Positions 28,164 to 36,386 of a DNA stretch of 64,000 bases are shown one piece after another (the stretch's first letter is position 1; each line of letters begins with the position of its first letter). The position numbers and the translations under genes are program-made. The notes below the pieces were generated by a model. That model was not told the DNA's origin and made no database searches. It worked only from the letters and a program-made list of their open reading frames with translations. The stretch spans positions 1 to 64,000 of the forward strand of contig CAVVRP010000011.1 of the NCBI GenBank assembly GCA_963750715.1, written 5' to 3'. Source of the stretch: JAGVSR01 sp963750715 (GTDB lineage Bacteria; Pseudomonadota; Alphaproteobacteria; Rhizobiales; Hyphomicrobiaceae).

Positions 28164-29078
28164 TCACCGACTAAGCTTAGCGAGTTGCTCAGTACGCTCT
28201 TGTAGAAGTTCACGGATCCTGGCGTTCTCCTCGTCGCGCTCTGCTAGAAGCTGACGAAGCTTGGCAATCTGCTTATCGCGCTCGTTCAAAGCGACAGCTA
28301 GCTTTTTCGATGCAACAATTTGCTGGATTTGGTAACCAGAGTACTGGCCGCACTTGCCGAACTCTATACCGAGTTCGACGAATTGTTCCCATAAGTATGA
28401 CCCGCGGGGAGGGGCAACGTTCTTTAATATCGGCGCCCTCCGCAGCATTTCGTTCCATAAATGGAGGAAGTAGCTACCCTGCGTCGCTGCATGGACCTCA
28501 TCCCGCAGATCTGGAACCAACACGTCAAGAGCACGCCGGTGGTTTAGCGGGTAGAACGCATTTATTGGAACTGCTAAATGGGTAAGGTCGAACTCTTCAA
28601 CAACGCGAGTAATCAGCTTTGGGCCGCATTCGCCCCAGACAAAGTCCCGTCCTAGAGCATACGCCCCGCGAAGCAAGGCACTTGAGAAGTCATGACGTAC
28701 CGGTATCTTGAGCAAAGCACCGTTTATGTAGTTCTCCTCTTCATAACCAAAACATATCTCGCCCGTCGGAAGGTCCTTGGACAAACAAATAACGTCAGTA
28801 TCAGCCCACCAGTCCCCAAATTGATTTAATAGCTTATATCGGAACAAATTTGAAAAGGCCGATACGCTTCCAGACCCCACACCCCGTCTGTAGAAAAACA
28901 CGTCCTCTTCTGAAAATACCGAAGACGCATCTTCAAGCTTGACGCCTTTTGGAAGGTCGTAAATTTTCTCATAAGAATAAAGCGTAAAGTCGTGCCCCTT
29001 CGATACGAAGGACTTTAGACACAGCTTCTCATAGGGCGAAAGTGGCCCTTTATACCAGAACGATCTGAACGTAGCCAT
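28164..29078 (-). CDS. GT32-like glycosyltransferase with C-terminal coiled coil
   Basis: About 304 residues from the ATG at 29078. An upstream TTG at 29108 is less likely, and neither has a strong ribosome-binding site. The N-terminus (SFWYKGPLSPYEKLCLKSF) and the segment FRYKLLNQFGDWWADTDVI, containing the DXD-type metal site, match the GT32/mannosyl- or galactosyltransferase-like family acting on capsule or LPS. Residues about 265-304 form a regular heptad coiled coil ending in the C-terminus. The gene is visibly AT-richer than its neighbours, which suggests recent transfer. Confidence 0.7.
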   Translation of the reverse strand: MATFRSFWYKGPLSPYEKLCLKSFVSKGHDFTLYSYEKIYDLPKGVKLEDASSVFSEEDVFFYRRGVGSGSVSAFSNLFRYKLLNQFGDWWADTDVICLSKDLPTGEICFGYEEENYINGALLKIPVRHDFSSALLRGAYALGRDFVWGECGPKLITRVVEEFDLTHLAVPINAFYPLNHRRALDVLVPDLRDEVHAATQGSYFLHLWNEMLRRAPILKNVAPPRGSYLWEQFVELGIEFGKCGQYSGYQIQQIVASKKLAVALNERDKQIAKLRQLLAERDEENARIRELLQERTEQLAKLSR

Positions 29079-29442
29079 GCAGGTCGCTGCCCAGACACTT
29101 CGACGCAATTGTCATAAACAAGGCTCAACTAGTTGGATGCATTTTGGAGCGCCACCTGACCAACGCACTACATATGGTGAGCGTGAGTGGACCTCTATCG
29201 TCATCTAAAGCGCATGTCTTTCGAATAACAAGCCCCAAGGGCCAGAAGGCTCAGTGTAGCCATCTGCGCCTTGGTGGGTAAACCATCACGCCCCGTCACT
29301 GTTGTGTCTCTAGTCCGGCCTTCTCAATGGGAATAGGAGCATCGCGGTACCGATTCAGCACAAAGTTCTTCTGCAATAAAGACTTTGATCTAAGCAGGAG
29401 ACAATCCAATGCTGGCGCCGAAGCGGTCGGCACCGGTGACCG
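29079..29442. other. Intergenic stretch between GT32-like and sulfotransferase genes
   Basis: No gene seen. It must serve as the promoter region for the minus-strand GT32-like gene. It does not contain the duplicated element found before the GT2/GT4 gene. Confidence 0.4.
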
Positions 29443-30639
29443 CTAGGAAAAGCGGGCTAGCTGCACAATCCACCCCGCCACACGGCGAGCAGCTCGCAGC
29501 GGCAGTCCCAGGATCGGTTTCGAGAACCATCGATAATAGAGCTGCGCGACCTTCGCTGCGCGCGATCCCTGGAGTTCGCGAAGCTCTGACTGCGCCGCCT
29601 CTGCCGCGGCACGCGTAGCAGCGAGGGCGGTGTTCGCGTTCATGATCCGCCGCGCCATCTCGTCCATCGCACTCTCGTGCGCCACCTGTATGGCCGACAT
29701 CTCGGCTGTCATCGAGGTCGCGTCGAGCTCCAGGTCCCGAATTCTAAGCCTCAGACTGTCGCGCTCCTGGTATAGATGGCCAACAACAATATTTCGTTCG
29801 AGAACTTCATCGACGAAGACACTCTCCGCTACTGTGCGCGGTTTGCCTTCGGTCACTCGTGGCCGGACCCAACCCTCTCGGTCATAGCCGAACACCTCGA
29901 AATCGGGTCGATAAAGATCGTGAACCTTTGTCGCAATCTCCTCGTCGTAGTCCGACACGCGCTCCCTGACATTCATTGCTGGCGCAGGCTCGCGCTCGGT
30001 CTCGCCGATATGAGCGAGAAAAGCGCGAACCAGGGTCGAAAAATCATCGAGCCGGCCTACATGTGAAAAATTCATCGCGCCGCGTAGCGTGTGCTCCGAC
30101 TGCAAGCGCCAATGAGGATCGCAAGTCGCCAGGTTTTGCTGCGAGAGAGCTTCAACAAACTCCCGGAACGACACTTGGGACGACGGATCACGGCCGGTGG
30201 GTAGTTTACCCTTGATGCTCTTGCAGAACTCCTCGAACCCCGGCGCGCAGAGTTTTATCTTGTCTTTCCAGGCCAACTCGATGCGCTCATAGGGATTTCG
30301 GACGACCGTGAACCGCATGAAATCTGGCGACGTCAATACGAACTCTTGTGTCGCATCGTCCAGTTCCTCCAGTGAAGGAATGCCGATGTTCCGGCGCTCG
30401 TGAATGAACATGTCCCGCCGGGCTTCACGATTCAATCCGAGAAAATAGTCGACTGGCGGCAATTTTTCGACCGAATGCAGGAGCCATTTCATCGTCGTGC
30501 AGCCGGCCTTCGGCACCTCGAAATACATGTATCGACGCTCTACGTTAACAAACGTCGAATAGCGGAGCCGCCTGGAGATTTCTTGGACGGAAAGGCCGGT
30601 GGCGTCTGCCGCACGACGCACTGCGTAGGGCACCGACAT
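29443..30639 (-). CDS. Carbohydrate sulfotransferase (Sulfotransfer_2-like) with C-terminal coiled coil
   Basis: 398 residues from the ATG at 30639, preceded by GAAGG. The frame is open to an ATG at 30720 without a good site. The PAPS loop is FEVPKAGCTTMKWLL (about 40-54) and the 3'-phosphate motif is FTVVRNPYERI (about 110-120). This pattern is typical of carbohydrate sulfotransferases of the HNK-1/chondroitin type. Residues about 285-360 are a predicted coiled coil, followed by a basic amphipathic tail (LPLRAARRVAGW). It would sulfate a hexose or aminosugar of the surface glycan with PAPS from the cysD/cysNC products. Confidence 0.8.
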   Translation of the reverse strand: MSVPYAVRRAADATGLSVQEISRRLRYSTFVNVERRYMYFEVPKAGCTTMKWLLHSVEKLPPVDYFLGLNREARRDMFIHERRNIGIPSLEELDDATQEFVLTSPDFMRFTVVRNPYERIELAWKDKIKLCAPGFEEFCKSIKGKLPTGRDPSSQVSFREFVEALSQQNLATCDPHWRLQSEHTLRGAMNFSHVGRLDDFSTLVRAFLAHIGETEREPAPAMNVRERVSDYDEEIATKVHDLYRPDFEVFGYDREGWVRPRVTEGKPRTVAESVFVDEVLERNIVVGHLYQERDSLRLRIRDLELDATSMTAEMSAIQVAHESAMDEMARRIMNANTALAATRAAAEAAQSELRELQGSRAAKVAQLYYRWFSKPILGLPLRAARRVAGWIVQLARFS

Positions 30640-30829
30640 TGGCTTACCTTCGCGGCCACTCGGATTGAAATTAAGCCCCCTTGCGGGAGACATCAGTTGT
30701 TGGTCTCGCCAGACCATCATCCAATTAGCTCATTTCGGCTCGGGGAGGGACAAGAATCGGAGCCGATAGCGACTTATTCGCAGCATCATTTGTGACCAGC
30801 GCGCCGAAAGTGGACAGGCCTGAGGCCCT

Positions 30830-30990
30830 TCAATTGGCGATTTGCCGGGCGAGGTCCTCTTCGAACGTCAGGGGCTCTTGTAGCCGAGCGCTGAGTGGCG
30901 CACTTGGCATTGTGGACGTCCTCGATGAAGCACGGCAACGAAGCCGCCACGTCCTGCACTTGTTGCGGGTTGACATCGCACGGACACCCA
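30830..30990 (-). mobile_element. IS3-family transposase C-terminal remnant
   Basis: Minus-strand translation gives DVAASLPCFIEDVHNAKC, then (shifted frame) HSALGYKSP and (shifted again) LTFEEDLARQIAN-stop, the classic C-terminus of IS3 OrfB. Two frame changes within about 160 bp show it is decayed. It lies just downstream of the fucosyltransferase gene. Confidence 0.7.
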
Positions 30991-31055
30991 CCCGCTGCGC
31001 ATGGGGCACTGGCTAAGCCACTGCGTGCAGGTCCATCGAGTGGTGGGCGCGCGGC

Positions 31056-31961
31056 TTATCCTAGCTGCGAATTGCTGGGGCTCAGGAAGATATCCTGAAA
31101 GCAGCGCAGGATCCGTTCCTCGTCCACGTAAGTCGTCATTTGATTGTTCGGATACCAAGGCTCGCGCAGATACCGGAGGTACAGATCGTCGTTTCGATCG
31201 AGCTCGACGACGGCGTTGAGCAGGTCGTCGAGCGAGGCGAAGTCGTTGGCGTTAAGGAAGCTCGCCCGGTTGAAATCGCGGTGGACGAGCGGATTCCCCC
31301 AGTAGATCGGCACCGTGTCGGCCAGCATGGCATGGTAAATTTTCTCGGTCGTGTAGCCGGGGTACGACGCGTTCTCGAACGCGATCGTGAATTTGTAGGA
31401 CCGCTGGAATTCGACCTTCTCGCGTGGGAACCCGGACGCGAAGCGTGACGCCCTCGGATCTGGATGGCCGCCAATCGGCGCCATGTTGTTTCGAGAGCGT
31501 CCTGGGGCGTCGACGCGCTTGTAGCGCGAGAGCCGATCAAAAAACGCAGTCCGCACATCGTTCTGGGCGTGGTAGACGAAGTTGCAGAACTGCGACTTGC
31601 CGCGAAGGATCGCCTCCGAACGATCCTCGAGCTTGAGCAGGTCCCGCCCGGCGCCCAACCGTGCGTAATTCGGCAGCCGAAAATGGCGCGGGTGCTGAAG
31701 TTCTTCGTCGTAGTCGAACGTGAGCGCCCAGTCGCAGGCCGACATGTCGGGCCGAACGTTCTCCCCCGTGTAGAAAATGCGGACGGCTCGGCCGCCGGGG
31801 AGTTCGCCGGGGAACACGCTGAAAAAGAGGAAGTCAGGATCGGGATCGAGCACGAAGTCGAAGTGCTCGAAGAGGAACGGCAGACCGGCGAACAAGCCCT
31901 GCGTCGTCAGGTTCTCGACCCAGAACCGGGCCATCCCGACTGTCACTCGGTGCTTAGGCAT
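31056..31961 (-). CDS. Alpha-1,3-fucosyltransferase family protein (GT10)
   Basis: 301 residues. The ATG at 31961 follows AGGAGG with ideal spacing. The GT10 hallmark is complete: YKFTIAFENASYPGYTTEKI (189-208) and then DTVPIYWGNP (215-224), which bind GDP-fucose. The N-terminal GT-B half includes FYTGENVRPDMSACDWALTF, typical of bacterial GT10 enzymes. It would transfer fucose (or a related 6-deoxy sugar) from its GDP form in alpha-1,3 or -1,4 linkage, often to a GlcNAc or Glc residue. No GDP-fucose synthesis genes lie in the window, so the donor must come from elsewhere. Confidence 0.9.
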   Translation of the reverse strand: MPKHRVTVGMARFWVENLTTQGLFAGLPFLFEHFDFVLDPDPDFLFFSVFPGELPGGRAVRIFYTGENVRPDMSACDWALTFDYDEELQHPRHFRLPNYARLGAGRDLLKLEDRSEAILRGKSQFCNFVYHAQNDVRTAFFDRLSRYKRVDAPGRSRNNMAPIGGHPDPRASRFASGFPREKVEFQRSYKFTIAFENASYPGYTTEKIYHAMLADTVPIYWGNPLVHRDFNRASFLNANDFASLDDLLNAVVELDRNDDLYLRYLREPWYPNNQMTTYVDEERILRCFQDIFLSPSNSQLG

Positions 31962-32651
31962 CCCTCAACCTCCTCTCGTAGCTGGCTGCGCGCGCGGCGT
32001 CGCAGCGAACTCATCCTTCGCGTTGGGTTTAGCCGCGCCTCTTGTGACCCTCGACGTTACGTCGAACTTACTTCCCATCCGGTCGCAACCAATGGCCGCG
32101 GCGATCTATCGAAGTAACAAAGTGTAGGCGTTCACGACAAGATAACGCCGGATTTTCTTCAGCGAGCCTTGCTGGGATGCTTGTCGGCCGGAGACAGGGC
32201 CTAGTTCACACCGTTGTCGCTGAGCAGGCGCCGGTTGTGGACGACGCTTGCTTTGCGAATGATCTTGTTTTTTGGATGCTGCCGTACTCATGCCTCGTTA
32301 CCCCCATTCGTTCACGGGGCCGTAACGGCCGTGCACGCCGCCAAGAACAAAACCGATCCCAACAGCCACTGGGTCAATCAGCTTCGGGAACGGGTTCAAC
32401 CGGGCAACGGTACCGTCACCAGTAAGAACGCACGGCCGTGCGTCGAACGGGCGAGGCGTATCGTGCCGCTTCAAGGCCCTTGAGGCTTGCCAGCTGTAGT
32501 GCGCGAGCGGATTCCCCATTTGGGCACCCCAGCTTTGCTGGATGATGCCAGATAAATGTTTGCAAATAGCCCCGTGGATCACTTCAAAATCGACTTACAA
32601 CGATAGAAGCAGTATGCGTGAGCCGAACTGGAAACCGCGAATGAGGAACTC
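31962..32651. other. Gene-poor stretch between fucosyltransferase and cysD
   Basis: Divergent region for the two genes, about 690 bp. Apart from the probable transposase scrap listed separately, there is no supportable gene. A 95-codon minus frame at 32298-32582 has no recognised motif. Confidence 0.4.
32170..32272 (-). mobile_element. Probable IS3-type transposase scrap
   Basis: One minus-strand frame reads KIIRKASVVHNRRLLSDNG and then stops. (R)LLSDNG with a preceding VVH is typical of the DDE-domain second aspartate region in IS3 OrfB proteins. It is short and lacks flanking support, so this is tentative. Confidence 0.35.
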
Positions 32652-33551
32652 ATGACGTCACGCTGCCTCAGGGACCTCGAAGCAGAAAGCATCCAGATAT
32701 TCCGCGAGGCCGCCTCAGAATTCGAGCGCCCCGTTCTGCTCTATTCGATCGGCAAGGATTCCTCGGTTCTGCTGCATCTTGCCATGAAGGCGTTCTATCC
32801 CGCCCGCATACCGTTCCCGCTGCTTCACGTCGATACGACGTGGAAGTTCCGGGAGATGATTTCATTCCGTGACGCGACCGTCGCGCGGTTGGGCGCGAAA
32901 CTCATCGTCCATACGAATCAGGAGGGTGTGGCGGCGCGCCTGACACCGTTGGGGCGCGACAGTAAGGCCTACACCGATGTGATGAAGACGGAGGCACTGC
33001 GGCAGGCGCTCAATGCGGGCAGGTTCGATGCCGCAATCGGCGGCGCGCGTCGCGATGAGGAGAAGTCGCGCGCCAAGGAGCGGGTGTTTTCCCATCGCAC
33101 CGTAGATCACCGATGGGACCCTCGACAGCAGCGTCCGGAACTTTGGCAGCTCTATAATTGCCGGCTCGCCGGTGGTGAATCCATGCGCGTGTTTCCCCTG
33201 TCGGACTGGACAGAACTCGATGTCTGGCAATACATCCGTCAGGAAGACATACCGGTGGTGCCGCTGTATTTCTCCGCCGAACGCCCGGTCGTCGAACGCG
33301 ACGGCATGATCATCATGGTCGACGACGAGAGACTACCTCTTATGCCGGACGAAACCCCGCGTACGGCGCGCATCAGGTTTCGCACGCTGGGCTGCTACCC
33401 GTTGACGGGGGCTATCGCCTCCCTCGCCTCTAACGTGGATCAGATCATCGAAGAACTGGAATCTTCACGCGTCTCCGAGCGTCACGGCCGTGCGATCGAT
33501 CGCGACCAGGCGTGCTCAATGGAGAAAAAGAAGGAAGAAGGATACTTCTGA
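32652..33551 (+). CDS. cysD: Sulfate adenylyltransferase subunit 2
   Basis: 299 residues. The ATG follows GAGGAACTC. The N-terminal PP-loop ATP pyrophosphatase motif is LYSIGKDSSVLLHLA (about 29-43). Later segments IGGARRDEEKSRAKERVFS, FPLSDWTELDVWQYI and the C-terminal FRTLGCYPLTGAIAS are diagnostic of CysD/NodP. It adenylates sulfate to APS, powered by the GTPase CysN. Its stop overlaps the next start (TGATG at 33549-33553). The assimilatory role is possible, but location in a sulfotransferase-rich glycan island makes PAPS supply the likely job, as for NodPQ. Confidence 0.95.
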   Translation: MTSRCLRDLEAESIQIFREAASEFERPVLLYSIGKDSSVLLHLAMKAFYPARIPFPLLHVDTTWKFREMISFRDATVARLGAKLIVHTNQEGVAARLTPLGRDSKAYTDVMKTEALRQALNAGRFDAAIGGARRDEEKSRAKERVFSHRTVDHRWDPRQQRPELWQLYNCRLAGGESMRVFPLSDWTELDVWQYIRQEDIPVVPLYFSAERPVVERDGMIIMVDDERLPLMPDETPRTARIRFRTLGCYPLTGAIASLASNVDQIIEELESSRVSERHGRAIDRDQACSMEKKKEEGYF

Positions 33552-35482
33552 TGGTGGCACGAGACGATGGGTTTGCGCATGAGAGAACAAAGAAGGCGAA
33601 TATGACGTCTCCGGCTGTTTCTCACGAACATGATTTGCCCATTCTCCGGTTCCTCACATGCGGCAGTGTCGATGACGGCAAGAGTACGCTGATCGGCCGC
33701 CTGCTTTACGATACCAAGCTCATATCCGACGATACACTCGAGGCCGTCGAAGAGGCGAGCCGCACATTCGGCACGACAGGCGATGCGATCGACTTCGCGC
33801 TCCTGGTTGACGGCTTGCAGGCCGAGCGCGCGCAAGGCATTACGATCGATGTGGCATACCGCTACTTCGCCACGCAGCACCGCAAGTTCATCGTCGCCGA
33901 TACGCCTGGCCATGAACAGTATACCCGCAACATGGTGACGGGCGCGTCACGCTGCAGCCTTGCCATTATCCTGGTGGACGCGGGGAAGGGCGTCCTGCGT
34001 CAGACACGGCGGCATACCTACATCGCGAATATGCTCGGCATCCGCCACGTCGTACTCGCCGTCAACAAGATGGATACCGTCGGATATGACAAGGCACGCT
34101 TCCAGGAGATCGAAGCCGATTACCGGTCGTTCGCCTCTCAGCTTGGCCTAACCGACATTCTGGGTGTTCCGGTGGTGGCGATCACCGGGGATAACCTCGT
34201 CGCGCGCTCCGGCACGATGGATTGGTACAAGGGGCCGACACTGCTTGAGCACCTCGAGCGGGTCGATGTCGTGTCGCGTGATCAGGATAGGGATCCTGTT
34301 CGCTTCCTGGTGCAATGGGTCTGCCGGCCTGACCGCGAGTTCAGGGGATACGCTGGTACACTGACCGGCGGGCACCTGCGTCCGGGCGATCAGGTGATCG
34401 CCGTGCCGTCGCTGCAAACCGGGCGCGTGTCGCGCATCGTGACCTACGACGGCGACCTGACCGAAGCCGACCGCGGCGACGCCGTCGTCTTGACGGTCGA
34501 TCGCGACATCGACGTGTCTCGCGGCGAGGTCTTTTCTTCCACTGCCGATCTGCCGGAAGTCGCCGATCAGTTTGCCGCCCAAGTCGTGTGGATGGGAACG
34601 AACCCACTGCTGAAGGGCCGCCCGTACCTCATCAAGCTCGGCACGCAGTCGGCCACCGCGCAGGTCAGCGACATCAAGTACTGCATCAGCATGGATACTC
34701 TGGAAGAGCTGGCCCACAAGCGGTTGGAGCTGAACGACGTCGGTGTCTGCAACATTTCCACCAACCGGCCACTTGTTATCGAGCCCTACAAGGCCAACAA
34801 GTCCCTCGGCGGTTTTATTCTCATCGACAGAACGACGAATGAAACCGTCTGCGCCGGAATGATCCTTCACGGTCTGCGGCGCGCCCACAACATCCAGTGG
34901 CAGAAGCTGAGCATCGACAAAGCGCAGCGCGCCCATGCAATGAGCCACAAGAGCTGCTGCCTCTGGTTCACCGGATTGTCGGGCTCGGGCAAGTCGACGG
35001 TGGCCAACCAGCTCGAAAAGCGGCTCGTCGAGAACGGAATCCATACTTATGTTCTGGACGGCGACAACGTGCGCCACGGGCTCAACCGCGATCTTGGCTT
35101 CTCGGACGCGGACCGTGTCGAGAACATCAGGCGTGTGGCAGAGGTAGCGAAACTCATGGTCGACGCCGGCCTCGTGACGATCGTGTCGTTCATTTCGCCG
35201 TTCCGCGCCGAACGGCAATTCGCGCGCGAACTGTTCGACGAGGGTGAATTCTTGGAAATCTTCGTCGACACGCCGATCGACGTCTGCGAGCGCCGCGACC
35301 CGAAGGGCCTGTACCGCAAGGCACGCGCCGGCGAGATCGCCAACTTCACTGGCGTTTCGTCGCCCTACGAACCGCCACTGCGAGCGGAGTGCCATTTGCC
35401 GGCCGCGCAACGGACGCCCGCGCAGCTCTCTGAATCCATTTTCGGCGAGCTCATCGGGCGCGGCATCATACCTGGCGGCTGA
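33551..35482 (+). CDS. cysNC: Bifunctional sulfate adenylyltransferase subunit 1 / adenylylsulfate kinase (CysN-CysC, NodQ-like)
   Basis: About 643 residues. The start at 33551 is chosen for its TGATG coupling to cysD. The ATG at 33602, with GAAGG, is possible but leaves a very short leader before the G domain. CysN: P-loop GSVDDGKST (38-46), DTPGHEQY, NKMD, then two beta-barrel domains. From about residue 465 the APS kinase domain starts CLWFTGLSGSGKSTVANQLE, with DGDNVRHGLNRDLGFS and ISPFRAER. The fused product converts sulfate to APS and then phosphorylates APS to PAPS, the donor for the three sulfotransferases nearby. Confidence 0.95.
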   Translation: MVARDDGFAHERTKKANMTSPAVSHEHDLPILRFLTCGSVDDGKSTLIGRLLYDTKLISDDTLEAVEEASRTFGTTGDAIDFALLVDGLQAERAQGITIDVAYRYFATQHRKFIVADTPGHEQYTRNMVTGASRCSLAIILVDAGKGVLRQTRRHTYIANMLGIRHVVLAVNKMDTVGYDKARFQEIEADYRSFASQLGLTDILGVPVVAITGDNLVARSGTMDWYKGPTLLEHLERVDVVSRDQDRDPVRFLVQWVCRPDREFRGYAGTLTGGHLRPGDQVIAVPSLQTGRVSRIVTYDGDLTEADRGDAVVLTVDRDIDVSRGEVFSSTADLPEVADQFAAQVVWMGTNPLLKGRPYLIKLGTQSATAQVSDIKYCISMDTLEELAHKRLELNDVGVCNISTNRPLVIEPYKANKSLGGFILIDRTTNETVCAGMILHGLRRAHNIQWQKLSIDKAQRAHAMSHKSCCLWFTGLSGSGKSTVANQLEKRLVENGIHTYVLDGDNVRHGLNRDLGFSDADRVENIRRVAEVAKLMVDAGLVTIVSFISPFRAERQFARELFDEGEFLEIFVDTPIDVCERRDPKGLYRKARAGEIANFTGVSSPYEPPLRAECHLPAAQRTPAQLSESIFGELIGRGIIPGG

Positions 35483-35532
35483 GGCTGTACGGCGCCGACG
35501 AACGAGGCGTTTTTCCTCGCGGAGTAAAGCAC

Positions 35533-36369
35533 GTGGCCGAATTCGCAGATCTGGGCCGCGCCTTGTTGCCCCACGTGAGGGCCGCAGGTTGCGTCATTAT
35601 GAAATACTTTCAGGATGGTTGCGCGGTCGAGCAGAAGGCCAGTGGATCGCCCGTCACTGCGGCCGATCGCGACGCCGAAGCAATCCTGGTCGCGGCGCTC
35701 AGACAGATTGCTCCCAGGGTGCCCGTTGTCGCTGAAGAGATGGCGGAGCAAAGCCCCGCGCTTGCAGCCGGACGCGAATTCTTCCTCGTCGATCCGCTCG
35801 ATGGGACACGCGAATTTATCAGCGGGAGGCCGGAGTTTACGGTCAACATCGGACTGGTTCGCGATGGTACGCCGTGTTTCGGAATTGTGTACGTCCCCGC
35901 GCTGTCGACCATCTACATGACTGTCGGCGAAGGTCATGCGATCAGAGCGCCGTTCTCACCTGATGCAGTTGCGCCGACAGGCACAGTGGAACTGCCTCAG
36001 TCCACTCGCTTGAGGGTCAATACGGTTGGTGAAGGGCAGCCGCTGGTCGTTTCAGCGAGCAGGTCCCACGGCTCCGACGAACTGGAGGCTTGGCTTTTGC
36101 GGATTACCGTCAAGGCACGTTCGGACGCGGGCTCATCCCTCAAGTTTTGCCAAGTCGCATCTGGCGATGCCGATATCTATCCGAGGTTCGGGACGACGAT
36201 GGAGTGGGACACGGCTGCTGGCCATGCCCTCGTACTCGCTGCAGGTGGAATAGTATCGATGCGTGATGGGGAACCACTGCGGTATGGTAAAGTTGAAGTA
36301 GGGTTGCGCAATCCGCACTTCATTGCTGCCGCCCGGTTCCTGCCGGGCTTGTACGAGCGCAGGAGGTGA
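35533..36369 (+). CDS. cysQ: 3'(2'),5'-bisphosphate nucleotidase
   Basis: 278 residues. The GTG start has GGAG nine bases upstream. The lithium-sensitive phosphatase signatures are PVTAADRDAE, PVVAEE, VDPLDGTREFI (metal binding) and EWDTAAGHALVLAAGG. It hydrolyses PAP, the inhibitory product left after sulfotransferases use PAPS, to AMP. It lies 50 bases after cysNC on the same strand, so a cysD-cysNC-cysQ operon supplies PAPS and recycles PAP. Confidence 0.93.
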   Translation: MAEFADLGRALLPHVRAAGCVIMKYFQDGCAVEQKASGSPVTAADRDAEAILVAALRQIAPRVPVVAEEMAEQSPALAAGREFFLVDPLDGTREFISGRPEFTVNIGLVRDGTPCFGIVYVPALSTIYMTVGEGHAIRAPFSPDAVAPTGTVELPQSTRLRVNTVGEGQPLVVSASRSHGSDELEAWLLRITVKARSDAGSSLKFCQVASGDADIYPRFGTTMEWDTAAGHALVLAAGGIVSMRDGEPLRYGKVEVGLRNPHFIAAARFLPGLYERRR

Positions 36370-36386
36370 AGGCTGGCCGAATTCTT

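Noticed and set aside
34148..35410. A 420-codon open frame antisense to cysNC
   Set aside because: It lies wholly opposite a strongly conserved gene. Long antisense frames are expected in GC-rich DNA, and it has no motif.
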